DNA of 64,000 nucleotides from UMGS692 sp963653425. GTDB lineage: Bacteria > Bacillota > Clostridia > Christensenellales > CAG-314. This document shows, one piece after another, positions 1 through 8,390 of this stretch (positions are counted from its first letter, which is position 1; each line of letters opens with the position of its first letter). The translations under genes were made by a program, and so were the position numbers. Below the pieces are notes generated by a model that was given only the letters and a program-made list of their open reading frames with translations, ran no database searches and had not been told where the DNA came from. The stretch spans positions 1 through 64,000 of the forward strand of contig CAVJWC010000007.1 in assembly GCA_963653425.1 (NCBI GenBank), read 5' to 3'.

Positions 1-14
1 TTTCTTTGGAAAAG

Positions 15-193
15 AAAGTAGGCAAAGAAACTTTCACTGAGCTTCGCGTAGCCGTCAGAGCAATGCGAAACTTATGAAAGCAAGGAAAAGTAGGCAAAGA
101 AACTTTCACCGTGGGTGCATTGAAAGGCTAAACGAAATCCGCTTTTGAAAGAACAATGCGAACCTTATGGAAAGCAGGCAAAGAAACTTTCAC
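15..193. repeat. Three direct copies of a 23-bp repeat
   Basis: Near-identical copies lie at 15-37, 87-109 and 171-193, sharing the core GGCAAAGAAACTTTCAC. A second shared word (CAATGCGAA then CTTATG) precedes copies 2 and 3, so the repeating unit is about 72-84 bp. No ORF with a ribosome-binding site is visible in 1-501. Confidence 0.8.
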
Positions 194-323
194 CGCGGAA
201 GTTTTACAAGTCGGTAACCGTCAAGTCGGATTTAAGGGTTTTGCGTAGTGTAAAAGTGTTTTGAATTAAATACACTTTCGGTAGCGGAAAATCTAAAAAT
301 ATAAATATTGAGGTTTTTTGGTA

Positions 324-473
324 GGCTTTTTCCCAAAAAAGCCGAAAGTTCTTTGGTTCTTTCTTTCAAGAAAGAACGAAAATCGTTTGGCTTCAGGATT
401 GTATAGTCCTGCGAAGCCACAATGGGTCCGGCGTCACGCCGGTCTTTGCTTCTTTCTTCTGCGAAGAAAGAAG
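324..473 (+). repeat. Array of five inverted repeats in the ileS leader
   Basis: Five inverted repeats follow each other: 324-343 (GGCTTTTT/AAAAAAGCC), 356-377 (perfect 10-bp arms), 389-418 (GGCTTC/GAAGCC with inner GGA/TCC), 428-442 (CCGGCG-TCA-CGCCGG) and 449-473 (perfect 10-bp arms, 5-nt loop). They end 17 bp before the ileS Shine-Dalgarno. They could be mRNA leader structure or repetitive palindromic DNA. The T-box signature expected for an ileS leader (AGGGTGG-type antiterminator) was not seen. Confidence 0.75.
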
Positions 474-501
474 GCGCGAAGCAAGTAATAAGGAGTAACA
501 T

Positions 502-3500
502 ATGTATAAGAAAGTTGATACGGGGCTTAACTTCGTAGACAGGGAGAAGGAAGTTCTCGAGTATTGGCAGAAAGAAAAGGTATTTGAAAAGACCAACGAA
601 GACACGGCGGGGAAGCCCGTGTTCACGTTTTACGACGGACCGCCCACGGCAAACGGAAAACCGCACATAGGTCACATACTGACGCGTGTTATGAAGGACA
701 TAATTCCGCGTTACAAGATAATGAAAGGATATTCCGTTTTAAGAAAGGCGGGCTGGGATACGCACGGTTTGCCGGTAGAACTGGAAGTCGAGAAGCTTCT
801 TGGAATTAACGGAAAGGATCAGATAGAGAAATACGGTATAGAGCCGTTTATAAATAAATGTAAAGAATCGGTCTGGAAGTATAAAGGCGAATGGGAAAAG
901 ATGTCCGACCGCGTAGGTTACTGGGTGGATATGGAACATCCTTACATTACTTACGACAACGACTATATCGAGTCGGTATGGTGGAGCCTTAAAGAGATAG
1001 ACAAGCAGGGACTTATATATCAGGGACATAAGATAGTTCCGTATTGCCCGAGATGCGGTACCGCGCTTTCCAGCCACGAAGTAGCGCAGGGTTATAAGGA
1101 CGTAAAGGAAAAATCGGCTTTCGTAAAGTTCCGTATTCCGTCCAGGGAAAATACCTACTTTATAGCTTGGACGACGACGCCGTGGACTCTTCCCTCCAAC
1201 GTCGCGCTTGCAATGAACGCAAACGAAGATTATACGCTTATAGAGTGCGGAGAAGAAAAGTATATTCTTGCCGACGCGCTTATAGGTTCTCTTTTCGAAG
1301 AAGGAAGCTACACTAAGGTTTCGACCAGAAAGGGTAAGGAATACGAATATACGGAATACGAACCGCTTTATCCCTATCATAAGGGCAAGGAAAAGGCTTA
1401 TTTCGTAACCTGCGCCGATTACGTAACGTTGACAGACGGTACGGGTATCGTTCATATAGCTCCGGCTTTCGGCGCGGACGACGCCAACGTAGGAAGAGAG
1501 TATAAGTTGCCGTTTTTGCAGATGGTAAACGAAAAGGGTTGTTTCGTGGAAGGCACGGGAGAACTCGAAGGAAAGTTCTGTAAGGACGGAGACAAGATCA
1601 TTCTTCGCGACCTTAAAGAAAGAGGATTGCTTTTCAGGGAACAGATGTACGAGCATAGTTATCCGTTCTGTTGGAGATGCGATACGCCTTTGCTTTATTA
1701 CGCGCGTAAATCCTGGTTCATTAAGGTTACCGAGGCAAAAGACAGAGTTGCGAGAAACAACGCTTCGGTCAACTGGATGCCCGAAACGATAAAGACGGGC
1801 AGAATGGGCAACTTTATCGACAACCTCATAGACTGGGGATTTTCGAGAGAACGTTATTGGGGTACGCCCGTTCCTATCTGGGTGTGCGACAAGTGCGGAA
1901 AGACTCACGTCGTAGGAAGCAGAAAAGAACTTCACGACCTTTCGGGTTGCGACGAACATATAGAACTTCACCGTCCTTATATAGACGACGTTACCTTTAA
2001 GTGCGAATGCGGCGGAACTATGAGAAGAACGCCCGAAGTTATGGACTGTTGGTACGACAGCGGTTCGATGCCCTTTGCTCAGCATCATTATCCCTTTGAA
2101 AATCAGGACGTTTTCAAAGCAAATTTCCCCGCAGACTTTATCAGCGAAGCCGTTGACCAGACGAGAGGATGGTTCTACGTTCTTCTGGTAATCTCTACCC
2201 TGCTTTTCGACAAAGCTCCCTTCAAGAACTGTATCGTTTTAGGTCACGTCAACGACAAGAACGGTATTAAGATGAGTAAACACAAAGGCAACGTCGTAGA
2301 TCCCTGGAGCGTTCTCGACGTTCAGGGCGCAGACGCCGTTCGTTGGTACTTCTATACCGCGGGCGCGCCGTGGATTCCCACGAGATTCCACGCGGACGCC
2401 GTTTCCGAAGCTCAGAAGTTCCTCAGCACTCTGTGGAACACCTACGCTTTCTTCGTGCTTTACGCAGACATAGACAAATTCGATCCGACAAAGTATTCGC
2501 TTAAGGACGCCGAACTTACCGTTATGGACAAGTGGATTCTCTCCAAACTCAATTCGCTTATCAGAACGGTGGACGAAGGACTCGACAAATACGATATAAC
2601 CAACACCAGCAGAGCGATAGAAACCTTTACCGACGAGCTTTCCAACTGGTACGTCCGTCGTTGTCGCGAAAGATACTGGGGTAGCGATATGACCGAAGAT
2701 AAAGTTGCCGCTTACTGCACGCTTTACGAAGTTTTAACAAAACTCTGTCTCGTTGCGGCTCCTTACGTTCCCTTCATAACCGAAGAAATCTACGGTAACC
2801 TCGTTCGTACTTTCCATGAAGACGCGCCCGTATCCATCCATCTCTGCAAGTTCCCCGAATGCGACGAAAGCCGTATAGACAAGAAACTCGAAGCCGATAT
2901 GGATAACGTCGTTGACGTCGTGGTTCTCGGCAGATCGGCAAGAAACGCCGGCAATATGAAGAACAGACAGCCTCTTTCGACTATGTACGTTTTAACCGAT
3001 AAGTTCGACGGACTTCCCGAAAGCTACGTAGGAGTTATAGAAGAAGAACTCAACGTAAAGAGCTGTCGCTTCGTAAAAGACGGCTCGGCTTTCCTTTCTT
3101 ACGAACTTAAACCGCAGATGAGAACGATAGGTCCCAAGTACGGTCCCCTTCTCGGAAAAATCAAGACTTTCCTTGCGGAATGCGATTCGGCTAAGGTCGT
3201 CGAAACGGTAAAATCGGGCAGGAACTACGTTTTCGAACTCGACGGAAAAGAAGTCGAACTTTCCGAGTCCGATCTCCTTATCTCGGTAAAAGACAAGGAA
3301 GGTTTCGTAACGGCTTCCGATAAAGGCATAACGGTCGTTCTCGACGTAAATCTTACCGAAGAACTCGTCCGCGAAGGCTTTATGAGAGAAATCGTTTCCA
3401 AGATTCAGACGGGCAGAAAAGAAAGCGGATTCAACGTTACCGACCATATTGCCGTGGAATACAAAGCCCAAGGCAAGCTTCTCGAAGTTCTGGACGGCTA

Positions 3501-3630
3501 CGCAAATTCCATAAAAGCCGACACGCTTGCCGACGTAATGAGCTTTAACGAAGAGCTTACCGCGGACAACGCAAAAGAATGGAACATCAACGGCGAAACG
3601 GCTTTGTTCAGACTTTCCGTCATAAAGTAA
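502..3630 (+). CDS. ileS: Isoleucyl-tRNA synthetase (long, IleS2-like)
   Basis: Cytoplasmic class I synthetase that charges tRNA-Ile. The 1042-residue protein has the ATP-binding HIGH motif at residues 55-58 and KMSKH at 590-594. The CP1 editing domain lies between them, and CXXC-type Cys clusters occur in the middle (CPRC, CDKC, CECGG). The length and the GPPTANGKPHIGH context resemble the longer, eukaryote-like IleS2 subclass rather than the roughly 920-residue IleS1; that subclass call is inferred. A strong AAGGAG at 490-495 sets the ATG start. A terminator follows at 3802-3835, so it seems monocistronic. The leader is full of hairpins but shows no recognisable T-box. Confidence 0.97.
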   Translation: MYKKVDTGLNFVDREKEVLEYWQKEKVFEKTNEDTAGKPVFTFYDGPPTANGKPHIGHILTRVMKDIIPRYKIMKGYSVLRKAGWDTHGLPVELEVEKLLGINGKDQIEKYGIEPFINKCKESVWKYKGEWEKMSDRVGYWVDMEHPYITYDNDYIESVWWSLKEIDKQGLIYQGHKIVPYCPRCGTALSSHEVAQGYKDVKEKSAFVKFRIPSRENTYFIAWTTTPWTLPSNVALAMNANEDYTLIECGEEKYILADALIGSLFEEGSYTKVSTRKGKEYEYTEYEPLYPYHKGKEKAYFVTCADYVTLTDGTGIVHIAPAFGADDANVGREYKLPFLQMVNEKGCFVEGTGELEGKFCKDGDKIILRDLKERGLLFREQMYEHSYPFCWRCDTPLLYYARKSWFIKVTEAKDRVARNNASVNWMPETIKTGRMGNFIDNLIDWGFSRERYWGTPVPIWVCDKCGKTHVVGSRKELHDLSGCDEHIELHRPYIDDVTFKCECGGTMRRTPEVMDCWYDSGSMPFAQHHYPFENQDVFKANFPADFISEAVDQTRGWFYVLLVISTLLFDKAPFKNCIVLGHVNDKNGIKMSKHKGNVVDPWSVLDVQGADAVRWYFYTAGAPWIPTRFHADAVSEAQKFLSTLWNTYAFFVLYADIDKFDPTKYSLKDAELTVMDKWILSKLNSLIRTVDEGLDKYDITNTSRAIETFTDELSNWYVRRCRERYWGSDMTEDKVAAYCTLYEVLTKLCLVAAPYVPFITEEIYGNLVRTFHEDAPVSIHLCKFPECDESRIDKKLEADMDNVVDVVVLGRSARNAGNMKNRQPLSTMYVLTDKFDGLPESYVGVIEEELNVKSCRFVKDGSAFLSYELKPQMRTIGPKYGPLLGKIKTFLAECDSAKVVETVKSGRNYVFELDGKEVELSESDLLISVKDKEGFVTASDKGITVVLDVNLTEELVREGFMREIVSKIQTGRKESGFNVTDHIAVEYKAQGKLLEVLDGYANSIKADTLADVMSFNEELTADNAKEWNINGETALFRLSVIK

Positions 3631-3801
3631 GTCGGCAGAGTAAGCCTTTTGGCTTCCGATTCGTTCCCGTAAAAACGGCGACGACCAACGGAACGCGTAT
3701 TATACCCGACGAACGGAACGCATAATTATTCCCGCGGACTAAATAAGAACGCAGAATGATTGCGTAATCGATGCGGAACGGAAAAACCAAATAAAATTAA
3801 T

Positions 3802-3835
3802 ACGGACTTTCGCCTGTTGCGGAGGTCCGTTTTTT
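3802..3835 (+). terminator. Rho-independent terminator after ileS
   Basis: ACGGAC/GTCCGT outer stem with an inner CGC/GCG pairing, followed by six T. It closes the ileS transcript. The 3631-3801 stretch before it holds only palindromic repeat-like sequence (CGAACGGAACGC-type words). Confidence 0.85.
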
Positions 3836-3916
3836 ATAAATCCCGTATATAAATTCCGTTTTTCCGTAAATTCCTTATTTTTTTTGAATTTTATGCAGGA
3901 AACAGTGAAAAAACGC

Positions 3917-3945
3917 TTGATTTTTTTTATCCGTTATGATAAAAT
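3917..3945 (+). promoter_or_regulatory. Sigma-A-like promoter for rplS
   Basis: TTGATT (3917-3922), 17-bp spacer, TAAAAT (940-945 of the same kb). It lies about 225 bp before the rplS start, implying a long leader. Confidence 0.7.
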
Positions 3946-3951
3946 AACCAG

Positions 3952-4170
3952 GTGACTTCGGGCGTTCCTCTGGCATATGCGCTAAAAGAGAGCGGTCGGC
4001 GGTTTGTTTTGTCGATTTTTTTCGGCGCAAAAGCGGTTTTTCTTCGTTCTTTTCTAAGGGAAAGGACCGAATCACCGTTTTTTTCCGTGAAAAAGAGATT
4101 ACCGCGACCCGAGAAGCGTAAAACACAGAATGCGAACGAACGCCGCGTTAATTCAGGAGGAAAGTCAATT
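3952..4170 (+). promoter_or_regulatory. Long 5' leader of rplS
   Basis: About 220 nt separate the inferred promoter from the rplS ATG. The rplS reading frame runs open upstream into this region, but there is no ribosome-binding site for a longer start, and AGGAGG at 4155-4160 fits the ATG at 4171. Ribosomal protein L19 leaders are known in low-GC Gram-positives; I could not confirm that fold here. Confidence 0.45.
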
Positions 4171-4512
4171 ATGGATATCATTAAAGCTATCGAACAGGAA
4201 AGCCTCAGACAAGACGTTCCGCAGTTCAAAGTCGGCGACACCGTAAGAGTTTACTTCAAAGTTATCGAAGGTAACAAAGAAAGAATTCAGGCTTACGAGG
4301 GCATAGTTATCGCCCGTAAACACGGTGGACTCAGAGAAACCTTCACGGTAAGAAGAATCTGTCAGGGTATCGGCGTTGAAAGAGCCTTCCCCGTACACAG
4401 CCCCAAGATCGAAAAGGTCGAGGTTATCCGTAGCGGTAAGGTTTCGCGCGCTAAACTGTATTATCTCAGAGAGCGCACCGGTAAGGCTGCGAAAATTAAG
4501 GAAAGCATCTAA
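4171..4512 (+). CDS. rplS: 50S ribosomal protein L19
   Basis: 113-residue L19, which sits at the interface between the subunits. The family core VGDTVRVYFKVIEG and the later RRICQGIGVERAFPVHSP segment are clear, and the length matches L19 (about 115). AGGAGG at 4155-4160 with good spacing fixes the start at 4171 despite an open frame upstream. In many Firmicutes rplS follows rpsP-rimM-trmD. Here it is alone between ileS and rpmJ, with its own promoter and an AT-rich terminator-like hairpin after it. Confidence 0.97.
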   Translation: MDIIKAIEQESLRQDVPQFKVGDTVRVYFKVIEGNKERIQAYEGIVIARKHGGLRETFTVRRICQGIGVERAFPVHSPKIEKVEVIRSGKVSRAKLYYLRERTGKAAKIKESI

Positions 4513-4557
4513 CTTTTCAAAGTTACGGCTTTTGGTTTAAGTAAGAGAAATCCGTCT

Positions 4558-4584
4558 GAAAAAATAAAAAAACTTTATTTTTTC
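4558..4584 (+). terminator. AT-rich terminator-like hairpin after rplS
   Basis: GAAAAAATAAA and TTTATTTTTTC form an 11-bp stem around a 5-nt loop. The stem is A/U only, so termination may be weak. Confidence 0.5.
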
Positions 4585-4594
4585 ATTCAAACGC

Positions 4595-4624
4595 TTGACA
4601 ATAAGGCTTGATTTAAGCTATCAT
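4595..4624 (+). promoter_or_regulatory. Promoter for rpmJ and the alpha operon
   Basis: TTGACA (4595-4600), 18-bp spacer, TATCAT (4619-4624), about 55 bp before the rpmJ start. Confidence 0.75.
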
Positions 4625-4679
4625 ATAAAGTGTTTCTCATTTACTTAAAAGAAAATATTTTGATTCAGGAGAAAGAGAA

Positions 4680-4796
4680 ATGAAGGTACGTCCGTCTGTT
4701 AAACCCATGTGCGACAAGTGCAAGGTTATAAAGAGAAACGGCAGAGTTATGGTTATCTGCTCCAAGACACCCTCCCACAAACAGAGACAGGGCTAA
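4680..4796 (+). CDS. rpmJ: 50S ribosomal protein L36
   Basis: 38-residue zinc-ribbon L36. It starts MKVRPSVKPMCDKCK and has the zinc ligands C11, C14, C27 and H33 (the C+ form). AGGAG at 4667-4671 precedes the ATG. It is the first gene after the TTGACA promoter. In most Firmicutes rpmJ follows infA at the end of the spc operon; infA and the spc genes are absent here. A 280-nt structured gap separates it from rpsM. Confidence 0.97.
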   Translation: MKVRPSVKPMCDKCKVIKRNGRVMVICSKTPSHKQRQG

Positions 4797-5076
4797 AAAG
4801 CCCCCGAGGGAGAAAGCAAATCGGAATATATCTCTTTGTCTGTGCGTTTTAGCGGTTGGTTCATTATGAACGAAACGCCCGAAAGGCTGATATTCCACGT
4901 TTCGTAAGATTACGAAAACAGACACTAACGCTTCGGTGAACGGGCCTATTCCACTGCCGAAAGGCAAGCCCTATAAGCCGCAGTCGTAAATTTATATATT
5001 TTTTTGTTGGCGGAGAGAAGCTTTCCGCTGACTTTCGGCGTGTAAAACGCCAACCACATAATTTTCGGAGGAAACT
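4797..5076 (+). promoter_or_regulatory. Structured leader between rpmJ and rpsM
   Basis: 280 nt without a plausible gene. Visible helices include CGTTT...GTTCAT/ATGAAC...AAACG (about 4845-4877) and TGCC-GAAA-GGCA (about 4955-4966). S4 is known to regulate alpha-operon or rpsD mRNAs in several bacteria. Because rpsD is in the downstream operon, an S4-type autoregulatory leader is possible; this is inference only. Confidence 0.4.
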
Positions 5077-5454
5077 ATGGCACGTATTTCAGGTGTAGAT
5101 TTACCCAGAGAAAAACGAATTGAAATAGGTCTGACATATATATTCGGAATCGGTCTCAAGACTTCTCAGAATATATTGGCAGCAACCGGCGTTAACCCCG
5201 ACGTCAGAGTCAAAGACCTGACCGAATCGGATATAAGCAAACTTCGTGAGTACATCGACCACAACCTTACCGTTGAAGGCGATCTCAGAAGAGAAGTAAG
5301 CATGAACATCAAGAGCATGATAGAAATCGGTTCCTACCGCGGAGTCAGACACAGAAAGGGACTGCCGGTAAGAGGACAGTCTTCCAAGACCAACGCTCGT
5401 ACGAGAAAAGGTCCGAAGCGTACCGTATCCAAAGGCAAGAAGGCCGGTAAGTAA
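5077..5454 (+). CDS. rpsM: 30S ribosomal protein S13
   Basis: 125-residue S13 of the 30S head, which contacts tRNA and L5. It has the N-terminal MARISGVDLP, the helix-two-turn-helix region (GIGLKTSQNIL) and the basic C-terminal GQSSKTNARTRKGPKR tail. GGAGG at 5069-5073 sets the start. It is the first gene of rpsM-rpsK-rpsD-rpoA-rplQ, a standard Clostridia alpha operon, with 16 bp to rpsK. Confidence 0.98.
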   Translation: MARISGVDLPREKRIEIGLTYIFGIGLKTSQNILAATGVNPDVRVKDLTESDISKLREYIDHNLTVEGDLRREVSMNIKSMIEIGSYRGVRHRKGLPVRGQSSKTNARTRKGPKRTVSKGKKAGK

Positions 5455-5470
5455 TTAGGAGGACAATAAC

Positions 5471-5860
5471 GTGGCTCAGAAAAAAGTTATAAGAAAAAAG
5501 AAAGAGATGCGTCGCGTAGACAAAGGTCAGGCGCACATTCACGCATCTTTCAATAATACTATCGTCACCATCACGGACGCTAACGGAAACGCTTTGAGCT
5601 GGTCTTCCGCAGGAAGTCTCGGTTTCAGAGGTTCCAGAAAGAGCACTGCGTTCGCTGCACAGCAGGCTGCCGAAATCGCCGCAAAGGGCGCGAAAGAATA
5701 CGGACTTCGTTCGGTTGAAGTTTTCGTAAAAGGCCCCGGTCAGGGACGTGAATCGGCAATCAGAGCATTACAGACGGCTGAAATCGAAGTTACGATGATC
5801 AAGGACGTTTCGCCCATACCTCACAACGGTTGCCGTCCGCCCAAACGCAGAAGAATTTAG
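5471..5860 (+). CDS. rpsK: 30S ribosomal protein S11
   Basis: 129-residue S11, part of the 30S platform near the Shine-Dalgarno helix. The core HASFNNTIVTITD and the conserved C-terminal DVSPIPHNGCRPPKRRR are present. The start is GTG at 5471, supported by AGGAGG 11 bp upstream and by the lack of an in-frame ATG. It is cotranscribed with rpsM and rpsD with short gaps. Confidence 0.98.
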   Translation: MAQKKVIRKKKEMRRVDKGQAHIHASFNNTIVTITDANGNALSWSSAGSLGFRGSRKSTAFAAQQAAEIAAKGAKEYGLRSVEVFVKGPGQGRESAIRALQTAEIEVTMIKDVSPIPHNGCRPPKRRRI

Positions 5861-5874
5861 GAGGATAGTGTAAT

Positions 5875-6501
5875 ATGGCAAGATATACAGAAGCCGATTG
5901 CCGTCTGTGCAGACGCGAAGGCTGTAAATTATTTTTGAAAGGCGACAGATGCTTCTCCGGCAAATGCGCTTTCACGAGAAGACCCGCCGCTCCCGGTCAG
6001 CACGGTGCGGCAAGAAAGAAGACCAGCGAATATTATTCTCAGCTTCGTGAAAAACAGAAGACCAAGAGAATCTACGGTCTGTGCGAAAAACAGTTCCACG
6101 GATACTATCTCGAAGCCGACAGAATGAAGGGCGTTACCGGTGCGAATATGCTTATCCTTCTCGAAATGAGACTCGATAACGTAGTATACCGTATGGGTAT
6201 CGGCGCAAGCCGCAGTCAGTCCCGTCAGCTCGTTTGCCACGGTCACATCACCGTAAACGGCAAGAGAGTTGATATTCCTTCCTATATAGTAAAGGCAGGA
6301 GACGAAATCGCCGTTAAAGAAAACAAGAGAGATAATAAGTTCTTCTCCGAAGTTAAGGAAATGAAGAAGTCGGGAAATCTTCCCAAATGGCTTGATTTCA
6401 ATCCTGAAACGCTTTCGGGCAAAGTTCTCGCTAAACCCGAACGTGCAGACATAGATCTTAATATCGAGGAGCGTATGATCGTTGAATTGTACTCCAAGTA
6501 A
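5875..6501 (+). CDS. rpsD: 30S ribosomal protein S4
   Basis: 208-residue S4, a primary 16S-binding assembly protein. It is the C+ zinc form: C9, C12, C26 and C31 lie in the N-terminal domain. The S4 RNA-binding fold follows (SRSQSRQLVCHGHITVNGKRVDIPS, about residues 105-130). AGGAGG precedes the ATG. In Bacillus rpsD is elsewhere and autoregulated; placement between rpsK and rpoA is the usual Clostridia and proteobacterial order. Confidence 0.98.
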   Translation: MARYTEADCRLCRREGCKLFLKGDRCFSGKCAFTRRPAAPGQHGAARKKTSEYYSQLREKQKTKRIYGLCEKQFHGYYLEADRMKGVTGANMLILLEMRLDNVVYRMGIGASRSQSRQLVCHGHITVNGKRVDIPSYIVKAGDEIAVKENKRDNKFFSEVKEMKKSGNLPKWLDFNPETLSGKVLAKPERADIDLNIEERMIVELYSK

Positions 6502-6564
6502 TAACGGAACTTCAAAACTGCTTAAAGCGCAAGTTCAATTATAAAAAAGGAGGAACAAAGTCCA

Positions 6565-7545
6565 ATGATGGAAATCGAAAAGCCGAGAATGACCGTAGAG
6601 GAACAGGGCGACAACAATTACAGCGAATGTAAGGTAATAGTCGAACCGTTGGAACGCGGATTCGGCGTCACGCTCGGAAACGCACTCAGAAGAGTTCTTC
6701 TTTCTTCGCTTCCGGGAGTCGCATGCGTAGGCATTAACATCGAAGGAGTCAAAAACGAATTTTCAACGATAGAAGGCGTAAGAGAGGACGTTACGGAGAT
6801 AATCCTTAATATCAAGAGGCTTGCGCTCAAAACGTCGGTAACGGACAGAGATTCGTCCTTCCGCAGAACGGTTACTATCGATAAAGAAGGACCGTGCGTC
6901 GTAAGAGCGAAAGACATCATCACCGACGCCGATATCGAAATTCTGAAACCGGAGTCGTATATCTGCGAAATAGATAACGGCGGCCATCTCAGAATGGAAC
7001 TGACAATAGGTTGTGGCAGAGGTTACGTTTCTGCCGAGAAAAATAAAGAAATCAACAAAGAATTGAAGCTGAACTACCCGATCGGCTTTATCCCCATCGA
7101 TTCCATTTACACTCCGGTGGAAAATGCGAATTATCTCATCGAAAGCGCGCGAGTAGGTCAGAGCATAGATTACGACAAACTTACTCTTACGGTTAAAACC
7201 AACGGCGCTTTTACGGGAAGGGATATTCTCAGTCTTGCGGCAAAGATTCTCAACGAGCATATCAATATGTTCGTGGAACTTTCCGATATGGGCGGTCTGC
7301 AGATTCTTACCGGAAGGGAAGAAGATTCGCAGACGAGAGTTCTCGAAAAGCCCATAGAGGATATGGATCTTTCCGTTCGTTCCTTCAACTGCCTGAAACG
7401 TGCGGGAATCGTTACCATTCAGGATTTGACGAGAAAGACCGAGGAAGATATGCTCAAGGTTCGTAATCTGGGTAGAAAATCGTTAGACGAAGTTATCGAA
7501 AAACTGCGTGAATACGGCTTATCACTCAGCAAAAATGACGAGTAA
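6565..7545 (+). CDS. rpoA: RNA polymerase alpha subunit
   Basis: 326 residues. The N-terminal domain dimerises and starts polymerase assembly (EPLERGFGVTLGNALRRVLLSS, about residues 28-50). The C-terminal domain binds UP elements and activators (helix-hairpin-helix NLGRKSLDEVIEKL near the end). The start at 6565 follows AAGGAGG; an adjacent ATG at 6568 is an alternative. It lies between rpsD and rplQ, 19 bp from the latter. Confidence 0.98.
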   Translation: MMEIEKPRMTVEEQGDNNYSECKVIVEPLERGFGVTLGNALRRVLLSSLPGVACVGINIEGVKNEFSTIEGVREDVTEIILNIKRLALKTSVTDRDSSFRRTVTIDKEGPCVVRAKDIITDADIEILKPESYICEIDNGGHLRMELTIGCGRGYVSAEKNKEINKELKLNYPIGFIPIDSIYTPVENANYLIESARVGQSIDYDKLTLTVKTNGAFTGRDILSLAAKILNEHINMFVELSDMGGLQILTGREEDSQTRVLEKPIEDMDLSVRSFNCLKRAGIVTIQDLTRKTEEDMLKVRNLGRKSLDEVIEKLREYGLSLSKNDE

Positions 7546-7564
7546 TCGCAGGAGGATATAGATC

Positions 7565-8065
7565 ATGCAACGTAAATTAGGAAAAGCAACCGATCAGAGA
7601 ATGGCGTTGCTTAAAAATCAGGTTTCCGCTTTCTTGTGGTACGGCAAGCTCGACACGACTTTTGCCCGCGCTAAAGAAATTCAGAAACTCGCCGAGAAAT
7701 ATATAACCATGGCTGCTAAGACTTATACCGACGTAGTCAAGGTAGAAAAAGAAAGAATCGTAGACGGTAAACCCGTTAAAGTAGAAGTAGTGAACGACGG
7801 TAAGGATAAGCTCGCCGTAAGAAGAATTCTTATGGCTGAACTCAACGACCTTCAGGAAGTTCCCGAATTCAAAGAAAAGAAGAGAGATTTCGAACGCAGA
7901 ACGGCTGACGTAAATCACCCGCTTATCGAAAAGATCTTCAACGAATACGCTCCCAAATACGCTCAGAAAGCAGCAGACGGCGCAAACGGCGGTTATACCG
8001 CTATTTATAAGCTCGGTCCCCGTAAGGGCGACGCTGCCGAAATGGCTGTTATACAGCTTCTGTAA
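7565..8065 (+). CDS. rplQ: 50S ribosomal protein L17 with an internal extension
   Basis: 166-residue L17, which lines the peptide exit tunnel. The L17 start (QRKLGKATDQRMALLKNQ) and end (YAPKYAQKAADGANGGYTAI, LGPRKGD) are clear. Between them is an extra segment of about 50-60 residues (roughly 56-120) that E. coli L17 (about 127 residues) lacks. It is rich in Lys, Glu and Val and contains VEKERIVDGKPVKVEVV. It ends the alpha operon, with a terminator at 8088-8124. Confidence 0.95.
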   Translation: MQRKLGKATDQRMALLKNQVSAFLWYGKLDTTFARAKEIQKLAEKYITMAAKTYTDVVKVEKERIVDGKPVKVEVVNDGKDKLAVRRILMAELNDLQEVPEFKEKKRDFERRTADVNHPLIEKIFNEYAPKYAQKAADGANGGYTAIYKLGPRKGDAAEMAVIQLL

Positions 8066-8087
8066 GAGGAGCAATTTACTTAGTGCA

Positions 8088-8124
8088 AAAGAACCTTTTT
8101 CTATGTGAAAGAGGTTCTTTTTTT
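8088..8124 (+). terminator. Terminator of the alpha operon
   Basis: AAAGAACCT and AGGTTCTTT form a 9-bp stem and are followed by a T run to 8124. Confidence 0.9.
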
Positions 8125-8128
8125 GTGT

Positions 8129-8262
8129 GTCGTTCCGTTCTTTATAACCGATTATTTTTACGGAAATAAATGGGTTTAGCCTGCGCTTTACTTCATCGTA
8201 CATAGATATCGTTCCGTTCGTTATGGCTGATATTCGGTAACGAATGGGTTTAACCGTCGTTA
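8129..8262 (+). repeat. Two truncated copies of the MITE-like family
   Basis: CGTTCCGTTCTTTATAA at 8131 and the following ATTATTTTTACGG, AATAAATGGGTTTA words match the left part of the full element at 10827-11048. A second degenerate start (CGTTCCGTTCGTTATGG, about 8210) follows head to tail with GGGTTTAACCGTCGTTAA. Neither has the right end. Confidence 0.7.
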
Positions 8263-8340
8263 AGTTTTCCCCGTTTCGGGTCTTTTTCTTATTCTTTTCG
8301 GGAAGGACGGTTTTGTCCCTTAATCGTCTGCTTTATTGCG

Positions 8341-8390
8341 TGAAATTCCGTTGCTTTCTGTCGTGAAATTTCGTTGCTTTCTTTTATGAA
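8341..8390 (+). repeat. Short tandem repeat, 2.5 copies of about 23 bp
   Basis: TGAAATTCCGTTGCTTTCT, TGAAATTTCGTTGCTTTCT and TGAAATATG follow each other. The second copy supplies the TTGCTT -35 box of the downstream promoter. Confidence 0.75.

Noticed and set aside
1..501. T-box leader for ileS
   Set aside because: Hairpins are present but the conserved antiterminator word and specifier-loop context were not found by eye.
739..2088. 449-codon antisense open frame inside ileS
   Set aside because: It mirrors the codon bias of ileS on the other strand, has no ribosome-binding site and no recognisable protein features.
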